Source: Clostridia bacterium | GTDB taxonomy: Bacteria; Bacillota; Clostridia; Oscillospirales; Acutalibacteraceae | Direction of reading: 5' to 3' | Assembly: GCA_017521425.1 (NCBI GenBank) | Contig: JAFXCQ010000012.1 | Location: 62,001-126,000 of the forward strand | Length of the DNA: 64,000 bases | The notes under the pieces: model-generated | What the model was told of the DNA's origin: nothing | What the model saw: the letters and a program-made list of their open reading frames with translations, nothing else | Databases searched by the model: none | Translations under genes and position numbers: made by a program | Part shown: positions 15,440 through 23,875 of the stretch, piece after piece | How positions within the stretch are numbered: the stretch's first letter is position 1 | How the letters are laid out: every line of letters starts with the position of its first letter

Positions 15440-16330
15440 GTGAAAAAACCTATTTTCGCAGGTGCAGGTGTTGCTATTGTTACACCTTTTAAGGACGAAA
15501 CTCTTAAAATCAATTTCCCTCTTTTCGAGGAGTTAATTAACGAACAAATCGAAAATGGAACAGATGCTATTGTTGTATGTGGTACAACAGGCGAAAAATC
15601 AACTCTCGTTTATGATGAACATCTTGAGGCTATAAAAGTTGCGGTTAATGTTACAGGTGGTCGTGTACCTGTTATTGCAGGTACTGGTAGTAATGACACT
15701 ATGCACTCCGTCACTCTTTCAAATGATGCTGAAAAATGTGGGGTTGATGGTCTTTTAACAGTTACCCCCTATTATAATAAAGCATCACAGGATGGTTTAA
15801 TCGAATCATTCAGCTACATTGAAAAACGTGTTTCTACACCTATGATTCTTTACAATGTACCTTCAAGAACTGGTGTAAACATTTTACCTGAAACTTATTT
15901 AGAACTTTCAAAATTACCTTTAGTTAATGGTGTAAAAGAAGCAAATGGCGATATTTCTGCATTCGCTAAAACAGTTGCACTTTGTAAAGATAATCTGAAC
16001 TATTATTCAGGTAACGATGACCAGATTACTGCATTTATGGCTTTAGGTGCTATTGGTGTTATTTCTGTTCTTTCAAATGTTGCCCCGAAAACAACTCACG
16101 ATATTGCACAATTCGCTTTAGATGGTAATATTAAAGCAAGTAAAGAGTTACAATTAGAGTACCTTGACCTTTGTAATGCGTTGTTTTGTGATGTTAACCC
16201 TATTCCTGTTAAAGAAGCATTATGCTTAATGGGTAAAGATGTTGGCAGATGTAGAATGCCACTTTCCCCTATTAACGAGAAAAATAAAGCAATTTTAGTT
16301 AAAGCTTTAAAAAATCATAACTTGATTTAA
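15440..16330 (+). CDS. dapA: 4-hydroxy-tetrahydrodipicolinate synthase
   Basis: DapA condenses pyruvate with aspartate semialdehyde. Class I aldolase features are visible: VCGTTGEKSTL, YNVPSRTGVN and the Schiff-base lysine in NGVKEANGD. The start is the GTG at 15440 preceded by GGGAGG, giving 296 residues and the usual IFAGAGVAIVTPF opening. Reading frames starting earlier run back into asd. In spore formers the product also feeds dipicolinate. Confidence 0.95.
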   Translation: MKKPIFAGAGVAIVTPFKDETLKINFPLFEELINEQIENGTDAIVVCGTTGEKSTLVYDEHLEAIKVAVNVTGGRVPVIAGTGSNDTMHSVTLSNDAEKCGVDGLLTVTPYYNKASQDGLIESFSYIEKRVSTPMILYNVPSRTGVNILPETYLELSKLPLVNGVKEANGDISAFAKTVALCKDNLNYYSGNDDQITAFMALGAIGVISVLSNVAPKTTHDIAQFALDGNIKASKELQLEYLDLCNALFCDVNPIPVKEALCLMGKDVGRCRMPLSPINEKNKAILVKALKNHNLI

Positions 16331-16350
16331 AATTTTCGGAGGAAGTTTAA

Positions 16351-17103
16351 ATGACAAAGATACTTTTAAGCGGTTGCTGTGGTAAAATGGGCAGAACTGT
16401 TACAAATATTGTAAGTACCCGTGATGATTGCGTGATTGTTGCAGGTGTTGATATTGTTGAAGATTCTACTTTGGGTTACCCTGTATTTCAGACTTTTTCC
16501 GAAGTTCAGGTGAAAGCAGATGTAATTGTGGATTTTTCCAATCCTGCATTACTTCTTTCAATGTTGGACTACGCTAAATCAACAAATACTGCGGTGGTAA
16601 TTTCTACTACCGGTCTTTCAGATGAGCAAATCAAGACTGTTGAAGAATTTTCACAAGAAATACCTGTTTTCTTCTCTTACAATATGTCAATGGGTGTCAG
16701 TCTTCTTTGCGAATTAGCAAAAACTGCTGCAAAGGTATTGGGTAATGATTTCGACATTGAAATTTTTGAAGCACACCACAACCAGAAGTTAGATGCTCCG
16801 AGCGGAACTGCTATAATGTTAGCTGATGCAATAAAAGAAGAAATTCCTGATGTTTATTATGAGTACGACAGACACTCAAAAAGACAAAAGAGAAACGAAA
16901 AAGAGATTGGTATCCATTCAATTCGTGGTGGCAATATTGTTGGTGAACACGAAGTTATTTTTGCTGGTAATGACGAAATTGTAAAGCTCAGTCACTCTGC
17001 TCGTTCAAAAGCAATTTTTGCCCAAGGTGCAGTTAATGCTGCAATCTTCGTAAACGGCAAAGCACCAAGAATCTATAATATGAAAGACCTTGTTAATGGT
17101 TAA
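16351..17103 (+). CDS. dapB: 4-hydroxy-tetrahydrodipicolinate reductase
   Basis: DapB reduces the DapA product to tetrahydrodipicolinate. It has an N-terminal nucleotide-binding motif (LSGCCGKMGRTV) and the signature EAHHNQKLDAPSGTA holding the catalytic His and Lys. Its 250 residues are typical. It follows dapA by 20 bases and ends at a strong terminator, so asd-dapA-dapB is a compact unit. Confidence 0.96.
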   Translation: MTKILLSGCCGKMGRTVTNIVSTRDDCVIVAGVDIVEDSTLGYPVFQTFSEVQVKADVIVDFSNPALLLSMLDYAKSTNTAVVISTTGLSDEQIKTVEEFSQEIPVFFSYNMSMGVSLLCELAKTAAKVLGNDFDIEIFEAHHNQKLDAPSGTAIMLADAIKEEIPDVYYEYDRHSKRQKRNEKEIGIHSIRGGNIVGEHEVIFAGNDEIVKLSHSARSKAIFAQGAVNAAIFVNGKAPRIYNMKDLVNG

Positions 17104-17110
17104 AAAATTA

Positions 17111-17148
17111 CACCCAACATCATCAAAATGATGCTGGGTGTTTTGTTT
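17111..17148 (+). terminator. Terminator after dapB
   Basis: CACCCAACATCAT (17111-17123) pairs with ATGATGCTGGGTG (17128-17140), one mismatch, loop of four, then TTTTGTTT. Confidence 0.85.
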
Positions 17149-17149
17149 A

Positions 17150-17578
17150 TTATTCAGATAAAAACTTAATTGCTTTTTCGTATTTTTCTTTTCGCTTTAA
17201 AGCTTTTTCGTCAACTACTGAAAGTCTTGTTAAATCGCTGTTGTGTTTTAAATCAGCAAGTTTAACATTGGTAGCTATGGTATTTTTCTTTATTTCTGCG
17301 ACATAATCCATGTAGGGAATATTTTTATCGTGTGTAAGAAGTTTTAAGGCATCCATAATTTCATCACTAAAACCTTGCTTTTCTAAATCTTCAAAGCTTA
17401 TAGCTGTATCTTCAACTACATCATGAAGAAGTGCTACAATAGTTGTAGCTTCATCTGCCATCTGCTCTGCCAAATGAAACGGGTGAAAAACATAAGGCAT
17501 ACCACTTTTGTCAACTTGCTCTTTATGCGCTTCAAAACAGAGTTTTAAGGCTTTTTTAGTTAAGTCAGTATAAATCAT
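17150..17578 (-). CDS. HD-domain, small (p)ppGpp-hydrolase-like protein
   Basis: The 142-residue protein opens with TDLTKKALKLCFEAHKEQVDKSG..YVFHPFHLAEQM and has the metal-binding ALLHDVVEDT and the late VKLADLKHNSD block. These are the hydrolase-domain motifs of Rel/SpoT-type enzymes. No synthetase, TGS or ACT domain is present, so it resembles stand-alone small alarmone hydrolases; its real substrate is not shown by the sequence. It follows a small membrane protein by 12 bases. Confidence 0.75.
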   Translation of the reverse strand: MIYTDLTKKALKLCFEAHKEQVDKSGMPYVFHPFHLAEQMADEATTIVALLHDVVEDTAISFEDLEKQGFSDEIMDALKLLTHDKNIPYMDYVAEIKKNTIATNVKLADLKHNSDLTRLSVVDEKALKRKEKYEKAIKFLSE

Positions 17579-17590
17579 CTAATTCATCCT

Positions 17591-18049
17591 TTACTTCTTT
17601 TTATTCCTGCTTTTAGTAATCCAGCGACTATAATCAATATTTTCACCACGTTTATTGAAGTGCCAATGATTATTCCCTCTTTTTAATGGACTATAAAACA
17701 TAATAGTAGTTATAAAAAGCCATATCATATCGAAATAAAAAACGACTTTCTTTACCAAAAACTCACAATAAGAGATTTGTACATCATTTAATATAAAGAA
17801 TATGTAACATATTATAGCCAAAAAGTGAAAAACTAAAATTATAATATATAAATAAAAGAATATCTTGGGGATTTCATCACGAAATTTATCATAAAATAAT
17901 CGCTGTTTTATCGTTGCACCCTTTATCCGCTTTTTATATGCTTTATCGCTTAAATTAAAGTTTATTACACCCGCTAAAAACGCTCTTATACAAACAAATG
18001 CAACAAGCGAAAGAATCAATAATGCTATTAAACCATCTCTTAAATTCAA
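17591..18049 (-). CDS. Uncharacterised membrane protein
   Basis: The 152-residue protein has hydrophobic segments at about 7-25, 63-87 and 101-120, a basic loop between the first two and a basic C-terminus (KSRNKKK). I do not recognise it. Translation probably begins at the TTG at 18049, preceded by AGAGGGAA. It comes just after the proS terminator and immediately before the HD-domain gene, so the two are probably co-transcribed. Confidence 0.6.
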   Translation of the reverse strand: MNLRDGLIALLILSLVAFVCIRAFLAGVINFNLSDKAYKKRIKGATIKQRLFYDKFRDEIPKIFFYLYIIILVFHFLAIICYIFFILNDVQISYCEFLVKKVVFYFDMIWLFITTIMFYSPLKRGNNHWHFNKRGENIDYSRWITKSRNKKK

Positions 18050-18070
18050 TTAAATTCCCTCTTTATCAAA

Positions 18071-18101
18071 ACAGGACTGTTACATAATGCAACAGTCCTG
18101 T
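18071..18101 (-). terminator. Terminator after proS
   Basis: ACAGGACTGTT and AACAGTCCTGT form a perfect 11-bp stem with a 9-nt loop, followed on the minus strand by TTTTG. Confidence 0.8.
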
Positions 18102-18105
18102 GATT

Positions 18106-19545
18106 TTAATATGCCTTACCCCAGTAAACCATTTGTGTAGCAGGCTTGCCACAGCAAACGCATTTATCAGAGAGGTTTTCTTGTTCAAATGGAATACAAC
18201 GAGAACCAACGCCTGTAAGTTCTTTAACCTTGTCTTCACATTCTTCTTCGCCACACCACATTGCTTTAATGAAACCATCACCGTTTTCAGTGAGTGCTTT
18301 GTTGATTTCATCAATTGTTGTACAAGCAAATGTATGTTTATTTAAGTTCTGGAGTGCTTTGTTATAAATAGCCTTTGCGAAATCGTCAAGTGCTTTCTGA
18401 ATTTCAACTTCAAGATTATCAAGAGAAACAAAAATCTTTTCTCTGTTGTCACGACGAACTAAAACACATTGATTTTTCTCAATATCTTTAGGACCTATTT
18501 CAAGACGAAGCGGAACACCCTTCATTTCATATTCAGCAAACTTCCAACCAGCAGAGTTGTCGCTGTCGTCAACTTTAACTCTGAATGTCTTTGAAAGTCT
18601 TTCTTTTAATTCATAAGCCTTGTCAAGCACACCCTCTTTATGTTGAGCAATAGGAAGAACAACAACCTGAATTGGTGCAACATCTGGTGGAAGAACGAGA
18701 CCGTTATCATCACCGTGTGACATAATAATAGCACCGATAAGTCTTGTTGTAACACCCCAGGATGTCTGATGAACAAATGAAAGTTTATTTTCTTTATCCT
18801 GATAAGTCATATTGAATGCTCTTGCAAAGCCATCACCAAAGTAGTGTGAAGTACCTGCCTGGAGCGCTTTACCGTCGTGCATAAGTGCTTCAATAGCATA
18901 AGTAGAAACTGCACCAGCAAATTTATCACTTTCAGTCTTTTTACCTTTAACAACAGGCATACAAAGAGATTTTTCGCAGAAGTCAGCATAAATGTTAAGC
19001 ATACGCTCTGTCTCTTCGATTGCTTCTTCAGCAGTAGCGTGTACTGTGTGACCCTCTTGCCATAAGAATTCTCTTGTTCTTAAAAATGGTCTTGTTGTCT
19101 TTTCCCAACGAACAACACTGCACCATTGGTTATAAAGCTTTGGTAAATCTCTGTGAGATTGAACCACTTTTGCGTAGTGCTCACAGAAAAGTGTTTCAGA
19201 AGTAGGTCTTACGCAAAGTCTTTCTTCAAGCTCTTCGCTACCACCGTATGTAACCCAAGCAACTTCTGGCGCAAAGCCTTCAACGTGGTCTTTTTCTTTC
19301 TGTAAAAGACTTTCGGGAATAAACATAGGCATATAAACATTTTCGTGACCTGTTCTCTTAAAATGACCGTCAAGAATGCTTTGAATATTTTCCCATATAG
19401 CATAGCCATAGGGACGAATAATCATACAACCTTTAACGCTTGAATAGTCAACAAGGTCTGCCTTTTTAACAACGTCTGTGTACCATTGAGCAAAATCAAC
19501 TTCCATAGAAGTGATTGCTTCAACCATTTTTTTTTGATCTGCCAT
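18106..19545 (-). CDS. proS: Prolyl-tRNA synthetase, archaeal/eukaryote-like type
   Basis: This class II synthetase charges tRNA-Pro. Visible motifs include [42 protein letters not shown] and [20 protein letters not shown]. It lacks the editing insertion of the E. coli type, and has the extra C-terminal zinc-binding region (CGEEEC...CVCCGKP) ending in tyrosine. Its 479 residues match that short class. It has a good AAGGATATT site, 33 bases after acpP, with no T-box in the gap. Confidence 0.96.
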   Translation of the reverse strand: MADQKKMVEAITSMEVDFAQWYTDVVKKADLVDYSSVKGCMIIRPYGYAIWENIQSILDGHFKRTGHENVYMPMFIPESLLQKEKDHVEGFAPEVAWVTYGGSEELEERLCVRPTSETLFCEHYAKVVQSHRDLPKLYNQWCSVVRWEKTTRPFLRTREFLWQEGHTVHATAEEAIEETERMLNIYADFCEKSLCMPVVKGKKTESDKFAGAVSTYAIEALMHDGKALQAGTSHYFGDGFARAFNMTYQDKENKLSFVHQTSWGVTTRLIGAIIMSHGDDNGLVLPPDVAPIQVVVLPIAQHKEGVLDKAYELKERLSKTFRVKVDDSDNSAGWKFAEYEMKGVPLRLEIGPKDIEKNQCVLVRRDNREKIFVSLDNLEVEIQKALDDFAKAIYNKALQNLNKHTFACTTIDEINKALTENGDGFIKAMWCGEEECEDKVKELTGVGSRCIPFEQENLSDKCVCCGKPATQMVYWGKAY

Positions 19546-19578
19546 TATAAATATCCTTTTCTTAATAGAATTTACGAA

Positions 19579-19803
19579 TTAGTTTTCTTCAATATATTTA
19601 ACTAAATCACCAATAGTTTTCATACCTTCAAGAGCTTCGTCAGGAAGTTCAATTGAAAACTCGTCTTCAACTGTCATAACAAGGTCAACAAGGTCAAGTG
19701 AGTCAATGTCAAGCTCGTCAGTAAGTGAAGTAGTCATTGTAATAAGTTCTTCTTCAATTTCAAACTCTTCAATAATGATTGTTTTAAGTTTCTCAAAAAC
19801 CAT
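19579..19803 (-). CDS. acpP: Acyl carrier protein
   Basis: The 74-residue acidic protein has the phosphopantetheine site in ELDIDSLDLVDLVM (Ser near residue 35) and the typical DEFSIELPDE helix. ACPs carry acyl chains for fatty acid synthesis. No other fatty-acid gene is adjacent; it precedes proS under its own promoter. It might serve another acyl pathway, but nothing in the sequence sets it apart from a housekeeping ACP. Confidence 0.93.
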   Translation of the reverse strand: MVFEKLKTIIIEEFEIEEELITMTTSLTDELDIDSLDLVDLVMTVEDEFSIELPDEALEGMKTIGDLVKYIEEN

Positions 19804-19848
19804 AAAAACAACTCCTAAAATTTATTTTTACATAATACTGTAGTTTAG

Positions 19849-19877
19849 ATTTTATAAAGTTTATTAAGATTTGTCAA
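19849..19877 (-). promoter_or_regulatory. Promoter of acpP-proS
   Basis: On the minus strand TTGACA (19877-19872), 17 bases, TAAAAT (19854-19849). Confidence 0.65.
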
Positions 19878-19912
19878 TAGTTTTTCATAAAAGAATTGAA
19901 TTTTAATTACCA

Positions 19913-19947
19913 AAAAAGAAAAAAGTGGGAAGTTCTCCTCCCCACTT
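19913..19947 (-). terminator. Terminator after ribU
   Basis: AAGTGGG pairs with CCCACTT around an 11-nt loop. The minus-strand 3' side runs into TTTTTTCTTTTTT. It starts three bases after the ribU stop. Confidence 0.75.
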
Positions 19948-19950
19948 GAA

Positions 19951-20517
19951 CTACTTATTAAATAACTTGTTGAATTCTCTGCTTATAATTGGTGAAATTA
20001 AACTGTAAATAGTAAGATTTACAGTTGATTTAACAAGGTTAAATGCAACACAGACTGCTAAAAATCCGGTTATAAAACCCTGAACATTTATGCCCATAAA
20101 TTCTGAAACCATCCACATATTCATTGGAATCATAACAAGCGTCATTACAATTACACCTAAAAGATTAGAAATTAAAACACCTTTTATACCGTCAATTCTC
20201 TTTCTTACAAAATAAACCACTAAAATTGTAAGACCAGATGAAATTAAGTGCATAAAAAATCCGATTATACCGCTTGATGAACTGAAGAATAAAGTTTGAA
20301 TAAGACATACAATAAAAAGTGTAACAATTGAATATACCGGCCCTAAAAGTGATGAACACAAAAGAATTGGTACATCTGAAAATTCCATCTCATAAAATGG
20401 TGCAGACGGAAAAATCGGGAAACGAACAGTTGCCATTAACACTAATGAGAGTGCAGCTAATACACCTGCTGTTGTGAGCCTTTGGAGTTTTTGTTTGTTT
20501 GTGTAGTTATTTTTCAT
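19951..20517 (-). CDS. ribU: Riboflavin ECF transporter S component
   Basis: The 188-residue protein has about six membrane segments and the substrate-binding start GVLAALSLVLMATVRFPIFP followed by FYEMEFSDVPILL, the RibU hallmark. RibU binds riboflavin and works with shared EcfA/EcfA'/EcfT subunits, which are not in this window. An FMN riboswitch and terminator precede it, confirming the substrate class. The ribosome binding site is AAAGGTG. Confidence 0.93.
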   Translation of the reverse strand: MKNNYTNKQKLQRLTTAGVLAALSLVLMATVRFPIFPSAPFYEMEFSDVPILLCSSLLGPVYSIVTLFIVCLIQTLFFSSSSGIIGFFMHLISSGLTILVVYFVRKRIDGIKGVLISNLLGVIVMTLVMIPMNMWMVSEFMGINVQGFITGFLAVCVAFNLVKSTVNLTIYSLISPIISREFNKLFNK

Positions 20518-20533
20518 ATTCTACAACACCTTT

Positions 20534-20567
20534 CAAAAAAATAATCGCCCCGAAAGACTCAGGGCGA
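20534..20567 (-). terminator. Expression-platform terminator of the FMN riboswitch
   Basis: On the minus strand TCGCCC and GGGGCGA form a GC-rich stem followed by TTATTTTTTT, between the FMN aptamer and the ribU ATG. Confidence 0.85.
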
Positions 20568-20611
20568 AAATTTTAGGTTTCATAGAAAATGAATTTAAAA
20601 TTCAAATTACT

Positions 20612-20725
20612 GAAATCTTCTTTCATCCGGACTATACCGTCGGTTTGGGAATTTCACCCAATCAACCAAAAAATGGCTCGCAGACTTTACTGCCGGTGGG
20701 GAATTACACCCCGCCCTGAAGTTTC
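20612..20725 (-). ncRNA. FMN riboswitch (RFN element)
   Basis: The minus strand carries the conserved RFN blocks in order: CTTCAGGGCGGGGTG, ATTCCCCACCGGCAGTAAAG, TCTGCGAGCC, GGTGAAATTCCCAAACCGAC, GGTATAGTCCGGATGAAAG, closing with GAAGATTTC, which pairs with the 5' GAAACTTC. FMN binding should favour the downstream terminator and shut off ribU. Confidence 0.96.
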
Positions 20726-20735
20726 GTACCAATAT

Positions 20736-20763
20736 ATAATAGCATATTTTCGTAATTTGTCAA
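20736..20763 (-). promoter_or_regulatory. Promoter of the FMN riboswitch-ribU transcript
   Basis: On the minus strand TTGACA (20763-20758), 16 bases, TATTAT (20741-20736), just before the aptamer. Confidence 0.65.
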
Positions 20764-20779
20764 CTGAATTTATGATTTT

Positions 20780-22492
20780 TTAATACCAAGGATTGTATTC
20801 ATCATAGGCATCACCCTCAATATCATAATATTCATTACTTTCTTTTTCAAAATTTTCATCAGTAAATTCAGGATGTGATTTTTTGAAGTTATCAAGCGAA
20901 TCTTTAGCTTCAAGCCATGTTTTATTATATTCAAAAACACTATTTTTTACTGGTTGCAATCGTTCAGCATCGAGTGAAAACGGATTGAAATAAATATCAC
21001 CATTAGTATAACTTAGAGCTTCTTTTGCTTTAAAAGAAATCTCCTCATCTGATTCATCTACAAGCTTTGTAAGAACCGGTATTCCGCTTACACCTAAAGA
21101 ATCAATCTGACTTACATCTATTTCTATTTTACCTGCTTTGAAATTTTTATAATTATAATCAGCAATAAAAGTGTTAATATTCACCATTGAAATAGAAAAC
21201 AGTGTCAAGGTACATATTACAATAATCGGTTTAATGTATTTAATCTTATTGAATATAAGCTTCAAAATGATTATAACAAATATTAATGCAAGCATAAGCA
21301 TAAATACACTTGTTAACACGCGAAGTCTTGTAAGACCATAAAGCGAAATATATTTCATCATTTTAAATATTGCACTTGAAATATAAAATATTGAAAAGGC
21401 AGATATAAATAATAAAATTGCTTTTGTTGATTTTGGTAATTTGAAATCATTTCTCTTAACATTTATTGCAGTTAACCCTAAAATGACAAAATTTATAAAT
21501 ACAATTACTGCCATCTGAAAAAAACCACTTCTTGCAAATTCTGCTGCGGTGTAATCTTCAGGTAATACAAATTTAAAAGCATCTACAATATATGCAAGTT
21601 GTGTAAAAAGATAAAACAAATAAACAAAAGAAATAGAAATTAAAAATGCGTTGATACCACTTACCGCAAGTTTACCCTTGTATTTTTTCATCGTTTCTTT
21701 TTCTATTGACGGTGCTTTCTTTAAATAAAAAATGAGACTATAAAAAACAGGTGTCAACACAAGAGTAATAATTATTGAACAAATAATAAAATCCGTATTT
21801 TCGAAAATACTGTTTATAACTGATTCAAAAGCAATATCTGATGAAGAAAGTAAGGGAATTATAATGAACAACATAGGCACAGCAACTGCAATTCCAATTA
21901 AAACAGGCATAATATTCTTGATTTTATTATTTTTTACACTACCCTTTGCACTTTTAAATGGCGAAAGAATATTTTCAAAAGTTTTAGTAATCGGTTTAAA
22001 AATTGCATCTAAAAACCAATAGTAAGTTGAATCTTTTTCTGTTATATTACCCGAAATCCCCGTAAAACTAATAACCAAAACAAAAAGCAAATAAATAATT
22101 GTTATAAATTTAATTAAACCATCACTGTTAAGTGAAAACGAACTTATTAACAACACCGAAGAGATATACAAAAATAAGTTAAATACTTTACCTTTTGATT
22201 TTTTATTAAACAGATAAAAAAATGCAAAAGTGACAAATACAAACATGGTAACCGTAAAACCGAAGTTAAAGAAATTAAGAATGCCGATATAAGAAACAAA
22301 AAACAATAATACAGTTGTAATTAAAAAGGCAATTAAATCCTTTCTCGTAAATTTAACCTCTGTTAAAGGATTTACCTTCGTTTTAAAAGGTGGAGTAACA
22401 TTATAATGTTGATTGTACGCATTTGGAGAAGTTGCAAAGCTTACATTATTTACTCCGTTGTTTACATTATTGTTATTAAAATCATTACTCAT
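20780..22492 (-). CDS. Large polytopic membrane protein (DUF4153/DUF4173-type)
   Basis: An Asn-rich cytoplasmic N-terminus (about 55 residues) is followed by around 12 membrane segments and a hydrophilic acidic C-terminal domain of about 120 residues ending EYNPWY. The general layout and FKPITKTFENILSPFKS-like loop resemble DUF4153/DUF4173 proteins, whose function is unknown. The start is placed at the ATG at 22492 with AAGGAGAGG upstream; an in-frame ATG at 22510 overlaps that site. It overlaps the end of the XRE gene by eight bases and is the last gene of the four-gene run. Confidence 0.65.
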   Translation of the reverse strand: MSNDFNNNNVNNGVNNVSFATSPNAYNQHYNVTPPFKTKVNPLTEVKFTRKDLIAFLITTVLLFFVSYIGILNFFNFGFTVTMFVFVTFAFFYLFNKKSKGKVFNLFLYISSVLLISSFSLNSDGLIKFITIIYLLFVLVISFTGISGNITEKDSTYYWFLDAIFKPITKTFENILSPFKSAKGSVKNNKIKNIMPVLIGIAVAVPMLFIIIPLLSSSDIAFESVINSIFENTDFIICSIIITLVLTPVFYSLIFYLKKAPSIEKETMKKYKGKLAVSGINAFLISISFVYLFYLFTQLAYIVDAFKFVLPEDYTAAEFARSGFFQMAVIVFINFVILGLTAINVKRNDFKLPKSTKAILLFISAFSIFYISSAIFKMMKYISLYGLTRLRVLTSVFMLMLALIFVIIILKLIFNKIKYIKPIIVICTLTLFSISMVNINTFIADYNYKNFKAGKIEIDVSQIDSLGVSGIPVLTKLVDESDEEISFKAKEALSYTNGDIYFNPFSLDAERLQPVKNSVFEYNKTWLEAKDSLDNFKKSHPEFTDENFEKESNEYYDIEGDAYDEYNPWY

Positions 22493-22709
22493 AATTTTCC
22501 TCTCCTTCATCTACAAATTCAAGAATATCACCAGGTTGACAATCAAGTTCTTTACAAATTGCAGAAAGTGTCGAAAACCTTACCGCCTTTGCTTTACCTG
22601 TTTTTAAAATTGAAAGATTGGCTTGAGTCAAACCAATTCTTGAAGCTAACTCTCCCGATGACATTTTTCTTTTTGCTAACATTACATCAAGATTAACTAT
22701 AATTCCCAT
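22485..22709 (-). CDS. Small XRE-family regulator (YozG-like)
   Basis: The 74-residue protein is almost entirely one Cro/C1 helix-turn-helix: LDVMLAKRKMSSGELASRIGLTQANLSILKTGK, then FSTLSAICKELDCQPGDILEF. Such minimal regulators (YozG type) are commonly paired with a DUF2975 membrane protein, which is present two genes upstream. It probably controls its own operon; a 12-bp direct repeat covers that promoter. Confidence 0.88.
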   Translation of the reverse strand: MGIIVNLDVMLAKRKMSSGELASRIGLTQANLSILKTGKAKAVRFSTLSAICKELDCQPGDILEFVDEGEENYE

Positions 22710-22721
22710 TTTTTACTTCCT

Positions 22722-23252
22722 TTACCAATTACAATTATCTATTAAGAAATCTTCCCAACTATCTTCAATGCTGTCTAAATCTTGGTCTTCATAATAAATA
22801 TACACAATCTCATTTGTTGATTCAGATACACCCACGAATGCTAAATATTTTGGATAATCAAGTTGATATTTTTCTAAATCTAAAACTCTAATATTAAAAG
22901 TATCAACTTTAATTTTATCAGAAAACACCTCATCAAAATAATAATTTTCTTCTACTCTTATTTGTTCTGTTTTGAAATCATTTTCAGAGTAAGAAAGTTT
23001 TAAAATATAAGAATAACTGCTGAAAAGACCTTCATTACCAGTATATTTAAAACTGATTTCTTTATAATTATTCAACTCGCCAACTTCTGGTAAAAAATTA
23101 ACTGTTTCAACTAATTCATTATAAATTTTAATATCTTCACTAACGCTTGTTTTTGGATAAACATTATAAATCAAAACACCCAAATATATGAAAACAGATA
23201 ACATAATAGACGAAATTGCAATACAAAAAAACTTTAAAAATTTTTTCACCAC
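22722..23252 (-). CDS. Unrecognised membrane-anchored protein
   Basis: The 176-residue protein has an N-terminal basic stretch and one membrane segment (about 5-28, no lipobox cysteine), then an acidic exported domain with short beta-like segments (YKEISFKYTG, YILKLSYSEN) and a C-terminal DSIEDSWEDFLIDNCNW. No family recognised. It lies between the DUF2975 gene and the XRE regulator, with 7- and 12-base gaps, so it belongs to that operon. Confidence 0.65.
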   Translation of the reverse strand: MVKKFLKFFCIAISSIMLSVFIYLGVLIYNVYPKTSVSEDIKIYNELVETVNFLPEVGELNNYKEISFKYTGNEGLFSSYSYILKLSYSENDFKTEQIRVEENYYFDEVFSDKIKVDTFNIRVLDLEKYQLDYPKYLAFVGVSESTNEIVYIYYEDQDLDSIEDSWEDFLIDNCNW

Positions 23253-23259
23253 TTATCAC

Positions 23260-23706
23260 CTAAACTGTTAAATCATTTTCGTCTTTTAATTCTGAGCCAT
23301 ATTCAAAAGCATTTTTTATTATTGTTAAAAATAACCACATAAAAAATCCTGCTGCAGGAATTGGCAACGATGCCAAAAACTGTGTGCAAAGTGGTAATGA
23401 AAGCGGTACAATAGAAAGACAACACCAAGAAAGCTTTGAAAGAATTTTTGTTGTTTCAAATGAAAAAATCTCGTTTGTTTTAATCTGAAATAAAAACTTA
23501 AATAAAAAGATAAGAGTTGTTGCGGCTGACGGCGAGCAAAGATAGAACACAAAAACAAGAGTTTTATAAGAATCTTCGCCTCTGCCTATGTAGTCACAAT
23601 ACCATTGGAACAATGTTGGTGCTAAAAATAATAACACACCAAAAACAACACTTAAAAACACTAAAACACCAAAAAGAATTTTTGTGGACCTTTTAAAAGA
23701 TTTCAT
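23260..23706 (-). CDS. DUF2975 family membrane protein
   Basis: The 148-residue protein has four membrane segments and a short loop carrying EIFSFETTKILSKLSWCC, the position where DUF2975 proteins have a conserved FS/T..N..L motif. The function is unknown. It is usually partnered with a YozG-type XRE regulator, as here. The start is the ATG at 23706 with AAGGAG; upstream codons in frame overlap the promoter region. Confidence 0.75.
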   Translation of the reverse strand: MKSFKRSTKILFGVLVFLSVVFGVLLFLAPTLFQWYCDYIGRGEDSYKTLVFVFYLCSPSAATTLIFLFKFLFQIKTNEIFSFETTKILSKLSWCCLSIVPLSLPLCTQFLASLPIPAAGFFMWLFLTIIKNAFEYGSELKDENDLTV

Positions 23707-23727
23707 TAAATCAACTCCTTGACACAC

Positions 23728-23755
23728 ATAATACTACAATTTTATCGTTTGTCAA
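23728..23755 (-). promoter_or_regulatory. Promoter of the DUF2975-XRE operon
   Basis: On the minus strand TTGACA (23755-23750), 16 bases, TATTAT (23733-23728). Confidence 0.65.
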
Positions 23756-23773
23756 TAAAAATTTATCGTTTGT
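23741..23773 (-). promoter_or_regulatory. Direct-repeat operator candidate for the XRE regulator
   Basis: ACAAACGATAAA occurs twice on the minus strand (23773-23762 and 23752-23741), 21 bp apart, two helical turns. The copy nearer the gene overlaps the -35. This is the placement expected of an autorepressor site. Confidence 0.55.
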
Positions 23774-23806
23774 TACGAATTTGTAATATTCTGTAAATAC
23801 TTTTTG

Positions 23807-23835
23807 TTGACATTCCTTTTCATTTATAATATAAT
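23807..23835 (+). promoter_or_regulatory. Promoter of the tyrS operon
   Basis: TTGACA (23807-23812), 17 bases, TATAAT (23830-23835): a full consensus promoter. The leader is only about 35 bases, so there is no room for a T-box. Confidence 0.85.
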
Positions 23836-23875
23836 TTTGATGTATGTAATAAATTAAAATTTAGGTGGTATTCTA

